Source: Nitrospiria bacterium
GTDB lineage: Bacteria; Nitrospirota; Nitrospiria; Nitrospirales; UBA8639
Assembly (NCBI GenBank): GCA_030430725.1
Contig: JAUIKP010000162.1
Span: forward strand, 1 to 7,146
Direction of reading: 5' to 3'
DNA length: 7,146 bases
This document shows, in pieces, positions 5,620 to 7,146 of the stretch; position 1 is the stretch's first letter, and each line of letters opens with the position of its first letter. A program made the position numbers and the translations under genes. Under the pieces are notes generated by a model. It searched no databases. It saw only the letters and a program-made list of their open reading frames with translations, and was not told the DNA's origin.

Positions 5620-6638
5620 GGAAGCTGCGCGTCATGGCCCTTATGCATCAAGATCTCGTGCCTCCGGACGATGTGGAGCATGCCGATTTGGCGGAAGTTG
5701 AATGGAAAACCGAATTTGATGTGGTCTCCACCCTGCGGGATCTTGGTCATGAAGTTATGGCTGTCGGTGTCCGAGATGATTTAAGCGTTATTGATAAACT
5801 GGTAACGGATTGGAAACCGCACATTGCTTTCAATTTGTTGGAAGAATTCAATGGGAATCCGGAGTTCGATCAAAATGTGGTGTCCTATTTGGAGCTCCTG
5901 GGGGTGCCGTATACCGGGTGTAATCCCAAGGGGCTTGTGCTTACTCGTGATAAAGGGTGGTCAAAAAAAATTATTGCCTACCATGGGATCCGATGCCCGG
6001 AGTTTGTGGTCTATCCCCTAGGGCGTGTCATCAAATGGGCAGATGAGTTTCCGTTTCCGGTCATTGTCAAATCCATTAGTGAGGAAGCGTCTCTTGGCAT
6101 TTCTCAAGCCTCTATCGTTCATGACGAAGATAAACTCAAAGAACGTGTTGAATTTGTCCATCAGAGTGTGGGCACGAGCGTCATTGTTGAGCGATACATT
6201 GAAGGGCGGGAACTCTATGTGGGTGTGTTAGGTAACCGACGATTGCAAGCCCTGCCGGTTTGGGAACTACACCTGAAAAATCTTCCTCCTGATGCTCTGC
6301 CGATTGCTACGGCTCGGGTGAAATGGAGCACCAAATATCAAAAAAAATACGGGATTCAATCGGGCGAGGTTGAGGGATTACCTCCTAAGCTGGTGCGGCA
6401 TATACAACAAACAGCAAAACGGGTCTTTCATATTTTGGGATTAAACGGCTATGCCCGAATGGATTTTCGGTTAGATCCCAAGGAGCACCTGTATCTTTTG
6501 GAAGCCAACCCCAATGCCCAATTGGCGTATGGCGAAGATCTCGCCGAGTCGGCTGAGCGAGCCGGTATTTCCTACGAAACGCTGATTCAACGCATTCTGA
6601 ATATCGGCCTGAGCTGGAAACCTGAAAGCCAGCGGTAG
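5616..6638 (+). CDS. ATP-grasp ligase, D-Ala-D-Ala-ligase-like
   Basis: This 340-residue ATP-grasp enzyme should join a carboxylate to an amine through an acyl-phosphate. The N-terminal domain resembles D-Ala-D-Ala ligase (HIAFNLLEEFNG near 69-80, then LELLGVPYTGCNPKGLVLTR near 92-111, with Lys113). ATP-binding elements follow: FPVIVKSISEEASLGIS (Lys152), VIVERYIEGREL (Glu192, Glu199), and the metal-binding end GYARMDF (Asp283) and LLEANPNAQL (Glu296, Asn298). It differs from true Ddl: the glycine-rich flap GSSVGIS is replaced by EEASLGIS, and the usual FGEDG and NTLPGFT segments are absent or altered. Its substrate is therefore probably not D-alanine, and I give no gene symbol. It lacks a membrane segment and should be cytosolic. 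It is translationally coupled to the metallopeptidase (ATGA) and is the last plus-strand gene before convergent shc. An amide or peptide product is inferred. Confidence 0.85.
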   Translation: MRKLRVMALMHQDLVPPDDVEHADLAEVEWKTEFDVVSTLRDLGHEVMAVGVRDDLSVIDKLVTDWKPHIAFNLLEEFNGNPEFDQNVVSYLELLGVPYTGCNPKGLVLTRDKGWSKKIIAYHGIRCPEFVVYPLGRVIKWADEFPFPVIVKSISEEASLGISQASIVHDEDKLKERVEFVHQSVGTSVIVERYIEGRELYVGVLGNRRLQALPVWELHLKNLPPDALPIATARVKWSTKYQKKYGIQSGEVEGLPPKLVRHIQQTAKRVFHILGLNGYARMDFRLDPKEHLYLLEANPNAQLAYGEDLAESAERAGISYETLIQRILNIGLSWKPESQR

Positions 6639-6649
6639 GGGGAATTCTG

Positions 6650-6682
6650 AAAAACGGCCCCGAGGACGATCAAAGGGGCTGT
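6650..6682 (-). terminator. Rho-independent terminator of the squalene-hopene cyclase transcript
   Basis: On the minus strand ACAGCCCC (6682-6675) pairs with GGGGCCGT (6661-6654) over eight pairs, one of them G-T, around a 13-base loop. The stem runs directly into TTTT at 6653-6650 by extension of the final T. On the plus strand no T-tract follows. It therefore serves the minus-strand shc gene, whose stop is about 160 bases upstream of it. It may incidentally block plus-strand read-through from the ATP-grasp gene. Confidence 0.5.
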
Positions 6683-6753
6683 CGAGTGCGACTTGTTGTC
6701 CATGGTCTCTTGTCCTTGGACGTAGGCCGCAGAATGATGTTCTTTAACCCCTG

Positions 6754-6776
6754 TGTTCTCTTCTCAGAAGAGAACA
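6754..6776. repeat. Perfect 11-base inverted repeat with a single central base
   Basis: The left arm TGTTCTCTTCT and right arm AGAAGAGAACA flank one central C, giving a 23-base near-continuous palindrome. It could bind a dimeric regulator or fold as a hairpin of about nine pairs with a five-base loop. No T-tract follows on either strand. It lies between the convergent ATP-grasp and shc genes, 65 bases past the shc stop, within the probable shc 3' untranslated region. Confidence 0.6.
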
Positions 6777-6840
6777 GATGTTCGGTGAATAGTTGTAAAA
6801 TTTTAACAGACGGATTGGTATACCTGAACGTAAACCATGG

Positions 6841-7146
6841 TCATGAGTTCTTTAATCCTGCTTGCCATGTGGCAAGAGCCAACAACGGAAAGTAGTGTGA
6901 GTACAAATGATATTTCAAATAGAAAACGTTAGGGAATCCGGTTCCTGTCATCAGTTCTTCATCCCACCCTCCTTGCTGATTCTGATGGGTGAGCAGCCAG
7001 TCGATCCCACGATGAACGGGTTTTGAGGTTCGATCGCCAGCGGCTACAAGGGCGAGTAAGGCCCAGGCTGTTTGTGAAGGTGTGCTTGATGCCGGAACAA
7101 ATTCCTGTTTTTCATAGCTCGCACAGCTTTCTCCCCAACCGCCATC
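6841..7146 (-). CDS. shc: Squalene-hopene cyclase, C-terminal 101 residues only
   Basis: This triterpene cyclase converts squalene to hopene for hopanoid membrane lipids and acts as a monotopic membrane-bound enzyme. The minus-strand frame is open from the right window edge to a TGA at 6843-6841. Landmarks match the family's C-terminus: DGGWGESCASYE, then SSTPSQTAWALLALVAAGD, a QW-type repeat QNQQGGWDEE, and TGTGFPNVFYLKYHLYSHYFPLLALA. The catalytic DxDD region of the N-terminal two thirds lies beyond the window, so activity cannot be judged. A whole family member has roughly 620-720 residues. The gene converges on the ATP-grasp gene, and its transcript probably stops at the terminator near 6650-6682. 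Plant-type cyclases are excluded by the bacterial-style GGWGESC context; the call is secure. Confidence 0.93.
   Translation of the reverse strand, partial: DGGWGESCASYEKQEFVPASSTPSQTAWALLALVAAGDRTSKPVHRGIDWLLTHQNQQGGWDEELMTGTGFPNVFYLKYHLYSHYFPLLALATWQAGLKNS

Noticed and set aside
5616..6638. Naming the ATP-grasp enzyme ddl
   Set aside because: The flap and substrate-binding hallmarks of true D-Ala-D-Ala ligases are altered, and no mur genes surround it.
6686..6895. A 69-residue plus-strand open frame between the ATP-grasp gene and shc
   Set aside because: It runs antisense into the secure 3' end of shc and across the palindrome, and has no recognisable motif. Its repeated FFNP is produced by the echoed shc-end sequence.

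Overview
The window looks like a chromosomal segment of a mid-GC (roughly 50%) Gram-negative-type bacterium. It carries cobalamin lower-ligand-arm genes, a squalene-hopene cyclase tail, a small soluble Rieske protein and a metallopeptidase/ATP-grasp pair. This mix, and the style of the proteins, remind me most of the Nitrospirota (Nitrospira-like). That placement is recognition from memory, not a database result. I saw no prophage, insertion sequence, CRISPR array, tRNA or rRNA.

Layout. (1) 1-1856, plus strand: the 3' part of cbiB (its 5' end lies outside the window) overlaps cobD (threonine-phosphate decarboxylase) by four bases (GTGA). Together they make and attach the aminopropanol arm of cobalamin. 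(2) 2056-2535, plus: an unrecognised protein with one N-terminal membrane anchor. (3) 2697-3041, minus: a small Rieske [2Fe-2S] protein, convergent with the previous gene and divergent from the next. (4) 3185-3721, plus: a stand-alone HNH endonuclease-family protein. (5) 3722-4533: about 810 bases without a secure gene. This stretch holds a good Rho-independent terminator, a two-helix inverted repeat and one doubtful 79-residue ORF. (6) 4534-6638, plus: a putative zinc metallopeptidase (HETGH) followed by a D-Ala-D-Ala-ligase-like ATP-grasp enzyme, joined by an ATGA overlap. (7) 6841-7146, minus: the last 101 residues of squalene-hopene cyclase, running off the right edge. The 3' spacer between it and the ATP-grasp gene contains a minus-strand terminator and a 23-base near-perfect palindrome.

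How the genes work together: the two cob genes form one pathway unit. The peptidase and ATP-grasp genes form a second, tightly coupled unit whose chemistry is not known to me; a peptide-bond breaker next to a peptide/amide-bond former is the most interesting thing here. The Rieske, HNH and membrane-protein genes appear to be single-gene units with no obvious shared pathway. The second look is best spent on the peptidase/ATP-grasp pair and on the structured, gene-poor stretch just upstream of it.
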